64,000 bases of DNA from contig JAFEGO010000092.1 of the NCBI GenBank assembly GCA_018239845.1, positions 1-64,000 on the forward strand, written 5' to 3'. The notes under the pieces are model-generated. The model was not told where the DNA came from and searched no databases. It worked only from the letters and a program-made list of their open reading frames with translations. This DNA comes from Verrucomicrobiota bacterium. GTDB lineage: Bacteria > Verrucomicrobiota > Verrucomicrobiia > Opitutales > Opitutaceae. Below are positions 55,081-63,728 of this stretch, one piece after another; position 1 is the stretch's first letter, and each line of letters begins with the position of its first letter. The position numbers and the translations under genes were made by a program.

Positions 55081-55923
55081 ATGGCTCACTTTTCCAAACG
55101 AGGGCAGGGTCCGCGTCCGCACCGTCGTCCGTCGCAGGGCGCGGGCGCGCCGGCGATTTCGGCGTCCCGGCCTGAAGGGCCGGAGCGGCGCGAGGAGCTG
55201 AAGCTCTGCGGGCTTGGCGCGGTACGGGCGCGGTTTGCGCGCGACCCGGGGTCGATCCAGCGGCTGTTCTTCGATCTCGCCACGAGCAAACAGATCGGCG
55301 CCATCTGCAAGGTGCTCGCGCAGGGCAAAAAGGTTTACCGGTGCGTGGAGCCGGCGGAGCTGGAGAAGATCGCAGGCTCGATCCACCACGGCGGGATCGT
55401 CGCCATCGTCTCGCCGCCGGCGCTGCGTGTGACGACGTCGGCTGACGTGAAGGACTGGGCGCGGCGCGGCGAGCCGCTGCTGGTGCTCGACCGCGTCGGC
55501 AACGCCCACAATCTCGGCGCGATCGCGCGCACCGCGGCGTTTTTCGGTCTGCCACGCATCGTGATTCCCGATGACCCGGCGGCGGCGCGGCCTTCGGAGG
55601 CGTCGCACCGCGTGGCCGAGGGCGGGTTGGAGTACGTGGAAGTTTGGCAGACGAAGGATCTCCTGGCTTTCGTGCGCGACCTGACGGCGGCGGGCTACGA
55701 GGTGGTCGGCGCGGCGACGCGCGGCGGCCGGCCGGATGCGCCGCGCCCGGCGGAGCGCAAGCCCTTCGCGCTTGTGCTCGGCAACGAGGAGCACGGGATC
55801 GCGCCCGCGGTGTTGGCGGCGTGCACGCGGCTCGTCACGATTCCCGGCCACGGCAAGGTCGAGTCGCTCAATGTATCCGTGGCGGCCGCGGTGCTGATGT
55901 GGGAATTAGCGGCCCGGCGCTGA
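55081..55923 (+). CDS. TrmH/SpoU-family RNA 2-prime-O-methyltransferase, YfiF-like
   Basis: A 280-residue SPOUT enzyme. After a basic, proline-rich tail (1-45), a substrate-binding domain has ELKLCGLGAVRARFARDPGS and IAGSIHHGGIVAIV. The SPOUT knot has motif 1 LDRVGNAHNLGAIARTAAFFG, motif 2 LVLGNEEHGI and motif 3 IPGHGKVESLNVSVAAAVLMWE. The pattern resembles E. coli YfiF/TrmG more than RlmB or TrmH. The start is ATG at 55081; the frame upstream is open but lacks family sequence. Confidence 0.88.
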   Translation: MAHFSKRGQGPRPHRRPSQGAGAPAISASRPEGPERREELKLCGLGAVRARFARDPGSIQRLFFDLATSKQIGAICKVLAQGKKVYRCVEPAELEKIAGSIHHGGIVAIVSPPALRVTTSADVKDWARRGEPLLVLDRVGNAHNLGAIARTAAFFGLPRIVIPDDPAAARPSEASHRVAEGGLEYVEVWQTKDLLAFVRDLTAAGYEVVGAATRGGRPDAPRPAERKPFALVLGNEEHGIAPAVLAACTRLVTIPGHGKVESLNVSVAAAVLMWELAARR

Positions 55924-55997
55924 GGCGAGTTTTCTCTTCTAACCGGGCGGGGGCGGGAGCATAATTCCGGCAAACGGAACTAATACCCCAAATCCCC

Positions 55998-57395
55998 ATG
56001 GTTTCCCTCGCTCCCCCCAACGAAAAATCCCCCGCTACCTTCGACTGGCCGCTCGCCTATGAGGCCGAGCAACTGGTCGGAGGTTTCATCACGGCGTTTT
56101 TAGAAAAACACGGTTTCGCGCAAAAACTCGCCGCGCGCATGCGCGACGAGACCGGCACCGAGTTTTACGAATGGACCGATCACTTCGCGCTCTCGCCCGA
56201 ACACGGCGCGGCGCTGCGCGCGGTCGGTTTTGTCGAAGAGAATGTCCCGGTCGGCGTCGGCGCGACGGTGCTGCACCATCCGAAGGCGATGATGCCGCGC
56301 GTGGTGCTGCACGCGGGCGGCAGCCGCAATGGCGTGCCGGCGGCGCTCGCGATCAAGCCGGAGGTGCTGCCGGATTTTCTGGCGGCGCACGATCTCGCGG
56401 TGCCCATTGAGGGCGACTTTGGCGCGCGCTTGCGGCGGGCGCTCGTGGCCGAGGAAAACGGCCTGAGCCTGTATGCGGTCGAGCGGCTCGGCTACCGCGG
56501 TTTCCTCGTGGAGGAGCCGGCGCCGGGTTTCGCGGCGGCGGTGATCAAGGCCCGCGAACTCTTCCGCACGCGCCGGCGCAATTTCCCCGATGACGCGCAG
56601 GGCGTGAAGCATGCGTTTGACGTGCTCGCGCAGGTCCTGGCGCTCGTACCACGCGATGTGGCCTGCGAGTTGTTCTTCGCGGAGGAGCGGGTGTACTGGG
56701 AGTTTCGCAACCGTGCGGGCCGCGTGCAAAAGCGCCGGCAGGACACCCTCGGCCTCGGCTGGGGCAACCACGACCACCACACCTTCCGCTGCTCGCGACG
56801 GCTCTTCGCGGACCTCGTGGAGTTTCTCACGCGGCTTGGGCTCGAGAAGCGCGAGCGCTTCTACGCGGGCGACGAGGCGGGGTGGGGTGCGCAGGTGATG
56901 GAGGCGCCGGCGGTGGGTATCGTCGTCTTTGCCGACGTCGATCTGCAGCCGGGTGAGATCGACATCGATTTTGCGGCGCAGCGCCTGCCCGAGCTGAAGG
57001 AGCTGCGCACGGTCGGCCTCTGGTGCGGCTTGCACGGCGACAGCTTTCTTCAGGCCGGCATGCATCACCTCGAGGCGCGTTTCGACTTTGCGCGCTTGCG
57101 CGACCAGCTGGCCGCGGAGGGCGTGGCGACGATGAAGCCGTTTTCGGACTTCGCGTTTCTCAAGCAGGCCTTCACCGAGGGCGAACGTTGGCGCGTGCGA
57201 CCGGAACGCGTTGCCGAGCTGGTGAAGAAGAACTTCATCACGCCGGCGCAGGCCGACGGTTTCATCCGTGACGGCGCGATCGGCAGCCACCTCGAAAACC
57301 TTCAGCGCAAGGGCGGCTTCAAAGGTTTCAACCAAAAGGCCGTCAGCGCGATCATCGCCGCGACGGATCCCCGCAAAGTGCAGGCGCACGCTTGA
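55998..57395 (+). CDS. Conserved-looking protein of unknown function in a lysine-type operon
   Basis: A 465-residue cytoplasmic protein that I do not recognise by family. FYEWTDHFALSPEHGAALRAVGFVEENVPVG lies near the N terminus. A later part, WGNHDHHTFRCSRRLFADLVEFL followed by FADVDLQPGEIDIDF, has several His and acidic residues and could be a metal site of the vicinal-oxygen-chelate type. CGLHGDSFLQAGMHHLEARFDFARL and GSHLENLQRKGGFKGFNQKA follow. It begins the operon with a lysine/saccharopine dehydrogenase and an ALDH7 enzyme, 21 bases before the next gene. Its job may be in lysine breakdown, perhaps as an oxygenase, but this is inference only. Confidence 0.8.
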   Translation: MVSLAPPNEKSPATFDWPLAYEAEQLVGGFITAFLEKHGFAQKLAARMRDETGTEFYEWTDHFALSPEHGAALRAVGFVEENVPVGVGATVLHHPKAMMPRVVLHAGGSRNGVPAALAIKPEVLPDFLAAHDLAVPIEGDFGARLRRALVAEENGLSLYAVERLGYRGFLVEEPAPGFAAAVIKARELFRTRRRNFPDDAQGVKHAFDVLAQVLALVPRDVACELFFAEERVYWEFRNRAGRVQKRRQDTLGLGWGNHDHHTFRCSRRLFADLVEFLTRLGLEKRERFYAGDEAGWGAQVMEAPAVGIVVFADVDLQPGEIDIDFAAQRLPELKELRTVGLWCGLHGDSFLQAGMHHLEARFDFARLRDQLAAEGVATMKPFSDFAFLKQAFTEGERWRVRPERVAELVKKNFITPAQADGFIRDGAIGSHLENLQRKGGFKGFNQKAVSAIIAATDPRKVQAHA

Positions 57396-57416
57396 ACCCC
57401 CAATCCCCAGTTCCCC

Positions 57417-58493
57417 ATGAAATTTGGCATCATCGGTGCCGGCAAGGTCGGCTCCACCATCGCTACCCTGTTAGAGTCGTGTGATTTTTGCGACAGCGTT
57501 ACCTTCGCGGACAGCCGCGCGAATCTGAAACTCGCCGGTCTGAAAAAGGCCTCGGCCAGGAAGATCGACGTCACCAAGCGCGCGCCGCTCGACGCGTTTG
57601 TGAAACGCTGCGACGCCATCGTGAGCGCCGCGCCGTATTTTCTCAACAAGGGCATCGCCGAGGCCTGCGCGCGGCAGGGCGTGTCGTACTTCGACCTCAC
57701 GGAGGACGTGGAGACGACAAACTTCATCCGCCGCCTCGCGAAGAAATCGCAGGTCACATTCATGCCGCAGTGCGGCCTAGCGCCCGGCGCGATCAACATC
57801 GTCGGCGGCAGCCTCGCACGCTCGCTGCAGACGGTGCGCAACGTCGAGATGCGCGTCGGCGCGCTGCCGCTCTTCGCGGGCAACCAGATGAAATACTACC
57901 TCAGCTGGAGCACCGCGGGGTTGATCAACGAGTACTGCCAGCTCGGCGAGGCGCTGCACAGCGGCAAGCGCATCACGACGCTCCCGCTCGACGGCGTGGA
58001 GCGCTTGACGGTGGACGGTGTCGAGTACGAGGCCTTCAACACCTCCGGCGGCGTCGCCACGATGTGCGAGACGTTCGCGGGCAAGGTCGGGGAGCTGAAC
58101 TACAAGACCATGCGCTATCCCGGCCACCGTGACCTGATGAAGTTCCTCCTGCAGGATCTCAATCTCGCGGAGAAGCAGGAGGTGCTCACGCAGATCTTCG
58201 ACCAGGAGGTGCCGCTGACGGATCACGACGTCGTGGTGTTTTATGTGAGCGCGGTGGGCACGATTGACGGCGGGCTGGTGCAGCGCAGCTTTGTAAAAAA
58301 GATGCGCGGCGCCGTGGTCAACGGCCGCACGCTCTCCGCGATCCAGCTCACGACCGCCGCGGGCGTCACCGCGGTGCTGGAGATTTTCGCGCGCGGCGGG
58401 CTGCCGCGCGGTTTTGTGAAACAGGAATCCATCACGCTAAAAACCTTTCTCGCCACGCAATGGGGCGGGAAGGTTTACGGCGGCAACACCTAA
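57417..58493 (+). CDS. Saccharopine/lysine 6-dehydrogenase-like oxidoreductase
   Basis: A 358-residue NAD(P)-dependent enzyme. The Rossmann loop GIIGAGKVGSTIATLLESC is at the N terminus, then DAIVSAAPYFLNKGIAEACA, VSYFDLTEDVE and FMPQCGLAPGAINIVGG, all typical of the Sacchrp_dh_NADP plus C-terminal domains. The size fits lysine 6-dehydrogenase (LysDH), which turns lysine directly into aminoadipate semialdehyde, better than the longer bifunctional enzymes. The neighbouring ALDH7 would take the aldehyde onwards. A carboxynorspermidine or saccharopine role is less supported. Confidence 0.82.
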   Translation: MKFGIIGAGKVGSTIATLLESCDFCDSVTFADSRANLKLAGLKKASARKIDVTKRAPLDAFVKRCDAIVSAAPYFLNKGIAEACARQGVSYFDLTEDVETTNFIRRLAKKSQVTFMPQCGLAPGAINIVGGSLARSLQTVRNVEMRVGALPLFAGNQMKYYLSWSTAGLINEYCQLGEALHSGKRITTLPLDGVERLTVDGVEYEAFNTSGGVATMCETFAGKVGELNYKTMRYPGHRDLMKFLLQDLNLAEKQEVLTQIFDQEVPLTDHDVVVFYVSAVGTIDGGLVQRSFVKKMRGAVVNGRTLSAIQLTTAAGVTAVLEIFARGGLPRGFVKQESITLKTFLATQWGGKVYGGNT

Positions 58494-58502
58494 GGAACCA
58501 CC

Positions 58503-60050
58503 ATGGCCATCACCGTCAAAAAAACCGCCGCCGAGATTTTCCCGCGGCTCGGACTCAAGGCGAAGAATCCCGGCGTGTTCGCCGGCGAATGGTTCGGCTC
58601 CGGCGCCAGGATCGAGTGCCGCTCGCCGATCGACGGCACGGTGCTGGCCACGGTGGTCGCGGCGACGCCCGCCGAGTACAGCCGCGCCTCTGCGGCCGCA
58701 CACCGTGCCGCCCTCGCGTGGCGCGAGGTGCCCGCGCCGAAGCGCGGCGAGGTGATCCGACGCCTGGGTGAGACACTGCGCGCGCACAAGGCCGATCTCG
58801 GCCGGCTCGTCTCGCTCGAGGCGGGCAAGATCATCGCGGAGGGTGAGGGCGAGGTGCAGGAGATGATCGATATCTGCGACTTCGCCACCGGCCTCTCGCG
58901 TCAGCTGCATGGCCTCACCATCGCGAGCGAGCGGCCCGGCCACCGCATGATGGAGCAGTGGCATCCGCTCGGCGTGGTGGGCATCATCTCGGCCTTCAAC
59001 TTTCCCGTGGCCGTGTGGTCGTGGAACAGCGCGCTCGCCGCGGTGTGCGGCAACGCGACACTCTGGAAACCCTCCGAGAAAACCCCGCTCACCGCGATTG
59101 CCTGCGCGAAGCTCGCGGAGAAGGTGGCCCGCGCGAGTGGCGTCGATCCCGCGATCTTTTCCCTCGTCTGCGGCGACGGTCCGAGCGTCGGCGAACTCCT
59201 CGCGGCGGACCCGCGTGTGCCGCTTGTGTCCGCGACCGGTTCGACGCGCATGGGGCGGCACGTCGGCGAGGTGGTGGCCAAGCGTTTCGGCCGCTCGCTC
59301 CTCGAACTCGGCGGCAACAACGCGATCATCGTCACCCACTCGGCCGACCTGAAGATGGCGCTGCGCGCGATCCTCTTCGGCGCGGTGGGCACGGCGGGGC
59401 AGCGCTGCACGAGCACGCGCCGCGTGATCATCCACGAGTCGGTTTACCGGCGGTTTTTGAAATCGCTGATCGAGGCCTACCGGCAGGTGAAGATCGGCAA
59501 CCCCCTCGAATCCGGCACGCTGATGGGTCCGCTCATCGACGTCGCCGCGGTGGAAAACATGATGAACGCCATCGCCGCCGCGAAGCAGCATGGCGGCAGC
59601 GTGCTCTACGGCGGGCGGAAGGTCGGCGGAGCGCTCGGGGAGAACGGGCTCTACGTGACCCCCTGCATCATCGAGGCGGAAAATCATTGGTCGGTCGTGC
59701 AGCACGAGACCTTCGCGCCGATCCTCTACGTGATGACCTACAAGACGCTCGACGAGGCGATCGCGCTGCAAAACGCCGTACCGCAGGGCCTGAGCTCGGC
59801 GATCTTCACGCACGACCTGCGCGAGGCGGAGATTTTCCTCTCCGCGCGCGGGAGCGACTGCGGCATCGCCAACGTCAACATCGGCACGAGCGGGGCCGAA
59901 ATCGGCGGCGCCTTCGGCGGCGAAAAGGAGACCGGCGGCGGCCGCGAGAGCGGCAGCGACGCCTGGCGCGCCTACATGCGCCGGCAGACCGCGACCGTGA
60001 ACTACTCGCGCGAGCTGCCGCTGGCGCAGGGGATCAAGTTCGGAGAGTAA
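58503..60050 (+). CDS. ALDH7-family aldehyde dehydrogenase (aminoadipate semialdehyde dehydrogenase-like)
   Basis: A 515-residue NAD(P)-dependent dehydrogenase close to antiquitin (ALDH7A1). Diagnostic stretches are MMEQWHPLGVVGIISAFNFP, SLLELGGNNAIIV with the general-base Glu, GTAGQRCTSTRR with catalytic Cys near 301, and GGAFGGEKETGGGRESGSDA near the C terminus. The AGGA in TAAGGAACCACC just before 58503 is a likely ribosome site. Nine bases separate it from the dehydrogenase gene. It probably oxidises aminoadipate semialdehyde to 2-aminoadipate. Confidence 0.92.
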   Translation: MAITVKKTAAEIFPRLGLKAKNPGVFAGEWFGSGARIECRSPIDGTVLATVVAATPAEYSRASAAAHRAALAWREVPAPKRGEVIRRLGETLRAHKADLGRLVSLEAGKIIAEGEGEVQEMIDICDFATGLSRQLHGLTIASERPGHRMMEQWHPLGVVGIISAFNFPVAVWSWNSALAAVCGNATLWKPSEKTPLTAIACAKLAEKVARASGVDPAIFSLVCGDGPSVGELLAADPRVPLVSATGSTRMGRHVGEVVAKRFGRSLLELGGNNAIIVTHSADLKMALRAILFGAVGTAGQRCTSTRRVIIHESVYRRFLKSLIEAYRQVKIGNPLESGTLMGPLIDVAAVENMMNAIAAAKQHGGSVLYGGRKVGGALGENGLYVTPCIIEAENHWSVVQHETFAPILYVMTYKTLDEAIALQNAVPQGLSSAIFTHDLREAEIFLSARGSDCGIANVNIGTSGAEIGGAFGGEKETGGGRESGSDAWRAYMRRQTATVNYSRELPLAQGIKFGE

Positions 60051-60069
60051 GTCGGGCGTAAAGCCCGAC
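60051..60069. repeat. Short REP-like hairpin after the ALDH7 gene
   Basis: GTCGGGC (60051-60057) pairs with GCCCGAC (60063-60069) around GTAAA, directly after the stop codon. No T run follows. It may end or stabilise the operon transcript. Confidence 0.6.
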
Positions 60070-60086
60070 CCACAGTAGAAACAACC

Positions 60087-61046
60087 TCAGCAGATCCGGC
60101 GCTCTGGCTTCAGGAAGCCGTTGTCCCAGGGGCTGACGTTGAGGTTGTAATTGCGCCAGTAGTACTTCAGGTCGTCGTGCTTCCAGTTGGCGTAGATCTC
60201 CTCCCACTTCAGGGGGCAGTGCGGGTTGAGGGAGCTGTTGTCCACGATCTCGTCGGCGGGCTGGTAGCGCACGTCGAGGGAGAGGCGGATGCGGTCCTTG
60301 AACTGGCAGCGCAGGGCCTTGTGGACCGTGTGGCTGGGGAAGGTGAGCACGTCGCCGATCTGGTAGTCGCCCTCGACCCAGTGGTTTTCGGTCGGGCAGA
60401 GCGGCACGGCGAAGCCGCCCGCGCCCTTCGCGGGCTGGACGGGCAGGTAGCCCTTGGTGTGCGAGCCCTTGAGGACGGTGAGGCCGCCCATCTCGCGCGA
60501 GCAGTCGCCGACGGGGAACCAGCAGGTCCAGGTGTTGCCCGTGCCCTGGATGTAAGGGAAATCCTGATGCGGCGGGGTCGGCACCATGCAGGTGTGCGGC
60601 GTGATCATGCGCGCGATGTGGCGCGGATGCACGAGGACCTCGCGGCCGAAGAGCTTCTGGTAGATCTCCAGCAGGCGCGGGTGGTGCGGCAGGCGGTGGA
60701 AGCTCTCGAGGCGCTGTACGTCGTGGTAGGCGTCGGCCGTCACGCCGACGTCGGCGCGGTGCATCTCCTCGTCGGAGACGCGGTTGATCGCATCGTAGTC
60801 GATCAGGCCGCCGAGGGCGTCCTGCCCGGGCTGGCGCCAGCCGTACTTGTCCACGACGGCGAGGAGCTCGGCGCGGAGGGAGAGCAGCTCGGCGGCGGGA
60901 AGGCGCTGCTTGAAAAAGAGATAGCCGTCCTCCGCCGCGCGGGCGCGCAGGGCGACGGGGTCGTCGAGCAGGGGCGTCGAGTCGACGAACAGGGTCTTGC
61001 GGATGGCGTTGGGCGCAGGCGCCGGGGCTTCGGCAATCGTGGACAT
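60087..61046 (-). CDS. Phytanoyl-CoA dioxygenase (PhyH) family protein
   Basis: A 319-residue Fe(II)/2-oxoglutarate-dependent oxygenase. The iron-binding HxD is in TPPHQDFPYIQG (about residues 160-162). A GGLTVLKGSHTKGYLPVQP segment, a distal His in FPSHTVHKALRC (near 239) and a 2-oxoglutarate-binding Arg in RLSLDVRYQP complete the site. The substrate is unknown; bacterial PhyH proteins hydroxylate small molecules, including amino acids. It converges with the lysine-type operon and diverges from the large glycosidase-like gene. Confidence 0.88.
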   Translation of the reverse strand: MSTIAEAPAPAPNAIRKTLFVDSTPLLDDPVALRARAAEDGYLFFKQRLPAAELLSLRAELLAVVDKYGWRQPGQDALGGLIDYDAINRVSDEEMHRADVGVTADAYHDVQRLESFHRLPHHPRLLEIYQKLFGREVLVHPRHIARMITPHTCMVPTPPHQDFPYIQGTGNTWTCWFPVGDCSREMGGLTVLKGSHTKGYLPVQPAKGAGGFAVPLCPTENHWVEGDYQIGDVLTFPSHTVHKALRCQFKDRIRLSLDVRYQPADEIVDNSSLNPHCPLKWEEIYANWKHDDLKYYWRNYNLNVSPWDNGFLKPERRIC

Positions 61047-61176
61047 GAAAAAAGGGGGAAAGGGGAGTAGGGGAAACTAGATGAAGAACCGTCTAAATTG
61101 CGAGAACGAGAATGACGTCAATAAAACCTGACTCCGCCGCCCACGTCATTTCTAGTGCCACACCCTTTCCCCGCCC

Positions 61177-63717
61177 ATGCCCTCCGACCCGCTTGCGCTT
61201 TTCCCGCTGGATGACCGCTGCCAGCTGCTGACCAACCTCGTCTGGACGCCCAACGACGACGGTGTGCCTTCGCTGCACCGGCAGTTGATGTGGGTGCGCC
61301 TGCCTGCACCGACGCGGGTGAGCGGCCTCACGGCTAGGTTTCACTCGCCCGTGGGCCGCGTGCGGATCGAGGTGGCGGAGGACGGCGCGGGCAAGACCTG
61401 GCGCACACTGGCCGAGGCAGACCTGCAGACCTCGCCGCACACCCTCACGTGGCCGGCGCAGACGGTCGGCAATATCCGCATCGCCGTCCACGAGCCCGCG
61501 GCGCCCGGTTTTCCCAACACCTATTATTTCTCCTCGCTCGAACTCGCGGCCGAGGCGGCGGACGTGGCGGGCTGGGCGCCGCCGCTGTACACGGTGCCGG
61601 ACAAGCCGCTGCGCGACGAGAGTCCGGCGCGCGTCGAGCCCTTCGCCGGCCTGCCCGGCATCCATGCCAACCAGCAGCTCGGCCTGGCCCACGAGAAACC
61701 GCGCACCAACCGGCTGACTGTGACACCCTCTGCCGACGGCGTGCGGATGGACTCGCCGGTCTTCAGCGCGACGTTTTCGCGGCGGCACATGCAGCTCACC
61801 CAGCTCGGCTGGGATACGAACAAGCAGAACCGCGAACGCGAAAACCTCCTCATGTCCGCCCGCACCCGCGGCGCGTTTCCCGTGGTGGCGCGCGACGGCG
61901 AACTACGGTCCTCCGAATCCTGCGGCGGCACCTTCGCGGCCGACGGTCGCACGGTGACGTACCGCGGGATCAAGCCCGTGCCAGAGATCGTGTGGGACTA
62001 CACGTTTCGCGTGAACGAAAAAGGCTTCGCGCTGGAGATCGACTGGACGTGCGTGAAAACTTTTCACGCGAGCGAGCTCGCGGCGCTGCGCCTGCCCTTC
62101 GACCTCTTCCGCTCGGTCGTCAACGTCATGGCGATGCCCGATCCGCGCGGACCCTCGGGCCTCATCTCGTTCCCGGCCCTGATCCAGGCGCCGAACTACG
62201 GCGCCATGCGCGTGACGGTGCGCGAGGGTGCGGCGCTCGGGCGCATCACGCCGCTGCGCGCGCAGGCGGAGCTGTGGCTCGACCTGATCCCCGGCGCGGT
62301 GCCGCTGCCCAGCGGACTGCTCGAGCTGCCTGCGGGCCGCGGCCGCGTGGTGTTCGATTTCACGCTGACGAAGGTCTTCCCCTTCGGCGTGGAGGATATG
62401 CGCGACATTTTCGCGTGGTGGGAAATGCCGCCGTTTTATTCGTTCGTGGGGTTGGAGCCGGTCCTCGGCGCGTTGAGCGACGCGTGGCTCAACGGCATCT
62501 CGTTCCGTCCCGATCTCGGCCGCTTCGCCAACAACTCGGTCGCGGACTCGGTGGCCCTGTGTGCGTGCTACTACGCGGATCTCGCCGCGTATACCCCGCC
62601 GCTCGCCGACGGGCTCGATTCACGGCAGTTCATCCGCGTGGCAACGGAGCAGATGATGCGCGACCGCAACTCCAGCATCTACTCCAACTGGAAACATTTC
62701 CCCATGGCGGCGACGAGCCCGGTGGACTGCGCGTGGCTCTATGTGGCGTCGACCGGCGACTGGGACTGGGCGAAGCGCTGGCGCGATGCGATCCGCCACT
62801 ATGCGCACATCCTGAAGCAAATGGAGTGGCAGGACACCGGCCTCATCGCCTCCGAGGAGTCGGGCATCCCCGAGGAAGCCGCCGCGACCCACGCCAACAT
62901 GCAGTGCACCTGGGCCGACAGCGCACGCTCCGGCCATCTCGAATCCTACGTCAACGCCCACGGCTACCGCGCCCTGTTGCGCGTGGCCGATCTGCTCGAC
63001 CAGCTCGACGATGCGCCCGGCGCAGCGGCGGCGCGCGCGCAGGCGGGCCGGCTGAAGGCCAGCTTCATGGCTACGTTTTACGACGCCGCGACAAAACAGA
63101 TCATGCAGTGGATCGGGCGCGACGGCCGCCGCCACGGCTACCGCTCGCATATGCACCTCGGCTCGGCGGTGGCCCTCGGCCTCGTGCCGGAGGAGACTGC
63201 GCGCGAACTCCTGCGCGAACACCTCGCGCAGATGGAGGCGCGCGGCACCCGCTACGAGTGGGGCCTGCCCATCTACCTCGATCCCACCCCGGAGGTCGCC
63301 CACAACACCTGGCACGGCAAGGGCGTCGAGCCCGACGGCAGCGATCTTTTCGGCGTGTATCAAAACGGCTCCCTGCACACGCACCAAACCTGGTACTTCC
63401 TGCAGGCGCTCTACCACACCGGCCTGCGCAAGGAGGCCAACGATCTCTTCGTGAAGATGACCGCGCTGGTCCGCACCGGACAGCTCTGCGGTCCGCTGCA
63501 TTCCGGCGTCGATTGGCGGCATCCCGTCAGCGGCCGCCCGGTGGGCTATGAGGGCCTGCTCTCGGAGCAGTTCCACTTCCTGCTCGCGGCGGTCACCGGC
63601 TACCTCGGGTGTGAGCTCACGATCGACGGCCTCGTGATCAAGGGCCCGGCGACGGAGCGCATCCGGATGTTGAAACCCAACTTTGCGCGCATGGCGCCGA
63701 CGCAACCCAAAGCCTAA
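61177..63717 (+). CDS. Large six-hairpin glycosidase-like protein
   Basis: An 846-residue protein without a signal peptide. Residues 25-125 look like a beta-sandwich carbohydrate-binding domain (RVSGLTARFHSPVGRVRIEV). A beta-rich middle leads into an (alpha/alpha)6-type barrel from about 470 to 790 (SPVDCAWLYVASTGDWDWAK, TGLIASEESGIPEEAAATHANMQ, ATFYDAATKQIMQWIGRDGR, YEWGLPIYLDPTPEVAHNTW). Acidic residues in ASEESGIPEE and in the late barrel could be catalytic. No named GH family is certain; the shape resembles rhamnosidase-like enzymes. Confidence 0.7.
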   Translation: MPSDPLALFPLDDRCQLLTNLVWTPNDDGVPSLHRQLMWVRLPAPTRVSGLTARFHSPVGRVRIEVAEDGAGKTWRTLAEADLQTSPHTLTWPAQTVGNIRIAVHEPAAPGFPNTYYFSSLELAAEAADVAGWAPPLYTVPDKPLRDESPARVEPFAGLPGIHANQQLGLAHEKPRTNRLTVTPSADGVRMDSPVFSATFSRRHMQLTQLGWDTNKQNRERENLLMSARTRGAFPVVARDGELRSSESCGGTFAADGRTVTYRGIKPVPEIVWDYTFRVNEKGFALEIDWTCVKTFHASELAALRLPFDLFRSVVNVMAMPDPRGPSGLISFPALIQAPNYGAMRVTVREGAALGRITPLRAQAELWLDLIPGAVPLPSGLLELPAGRGRVVFDFTLTKVFPFGVEDMRDIFAWWEMPPFYSFVGLEPVLGALSDAWLNGISFRPDLGRFANNSVADSVALCACYYADLAAYTPPLADGLDSRQFIRVATEQMMRDRNSSIYSNWKHFPMAATSPVDCAWLYVASTGDWDWAKRWRDAIRHYAHILKQMEWQDTGLIASEESGIPEEAAATHANMQCTWADSARSGHLESYVNAHGYRALLRVADLLDQLDDAPGAAAARAQAGRLKASFMATFYDAATKQIMQWIGRDGRRHGYRSHMHLGSAVALGLVPEETARELLREHLAQMEARGTRYEWGLPIYLDPTPEVAHNTWHGKGVEPDGSDLFGVYQNGSLHTHQTWYFLQALYHTGLRKEANDLFVKMTALVRTGQLCGPLHSGVDWRHPVSGRPVGYEGLLSEQFHFLLAAVTGYLGCELTIDGLVIKGPATERIRMLKPNFARMAPTQPKA

Positions 63718-63728
63718 AGGAAGCGACC

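Noticed and set aside
55998-57395. Direct naming of the unknown protein as the 2-oxoadipate enzyme HglS/YdcJ.
   Set aside because: Genome context fits, but the HglS stretches I know (HINHLTPR, HTARFGEIEQRG) are not present in recognisable form.
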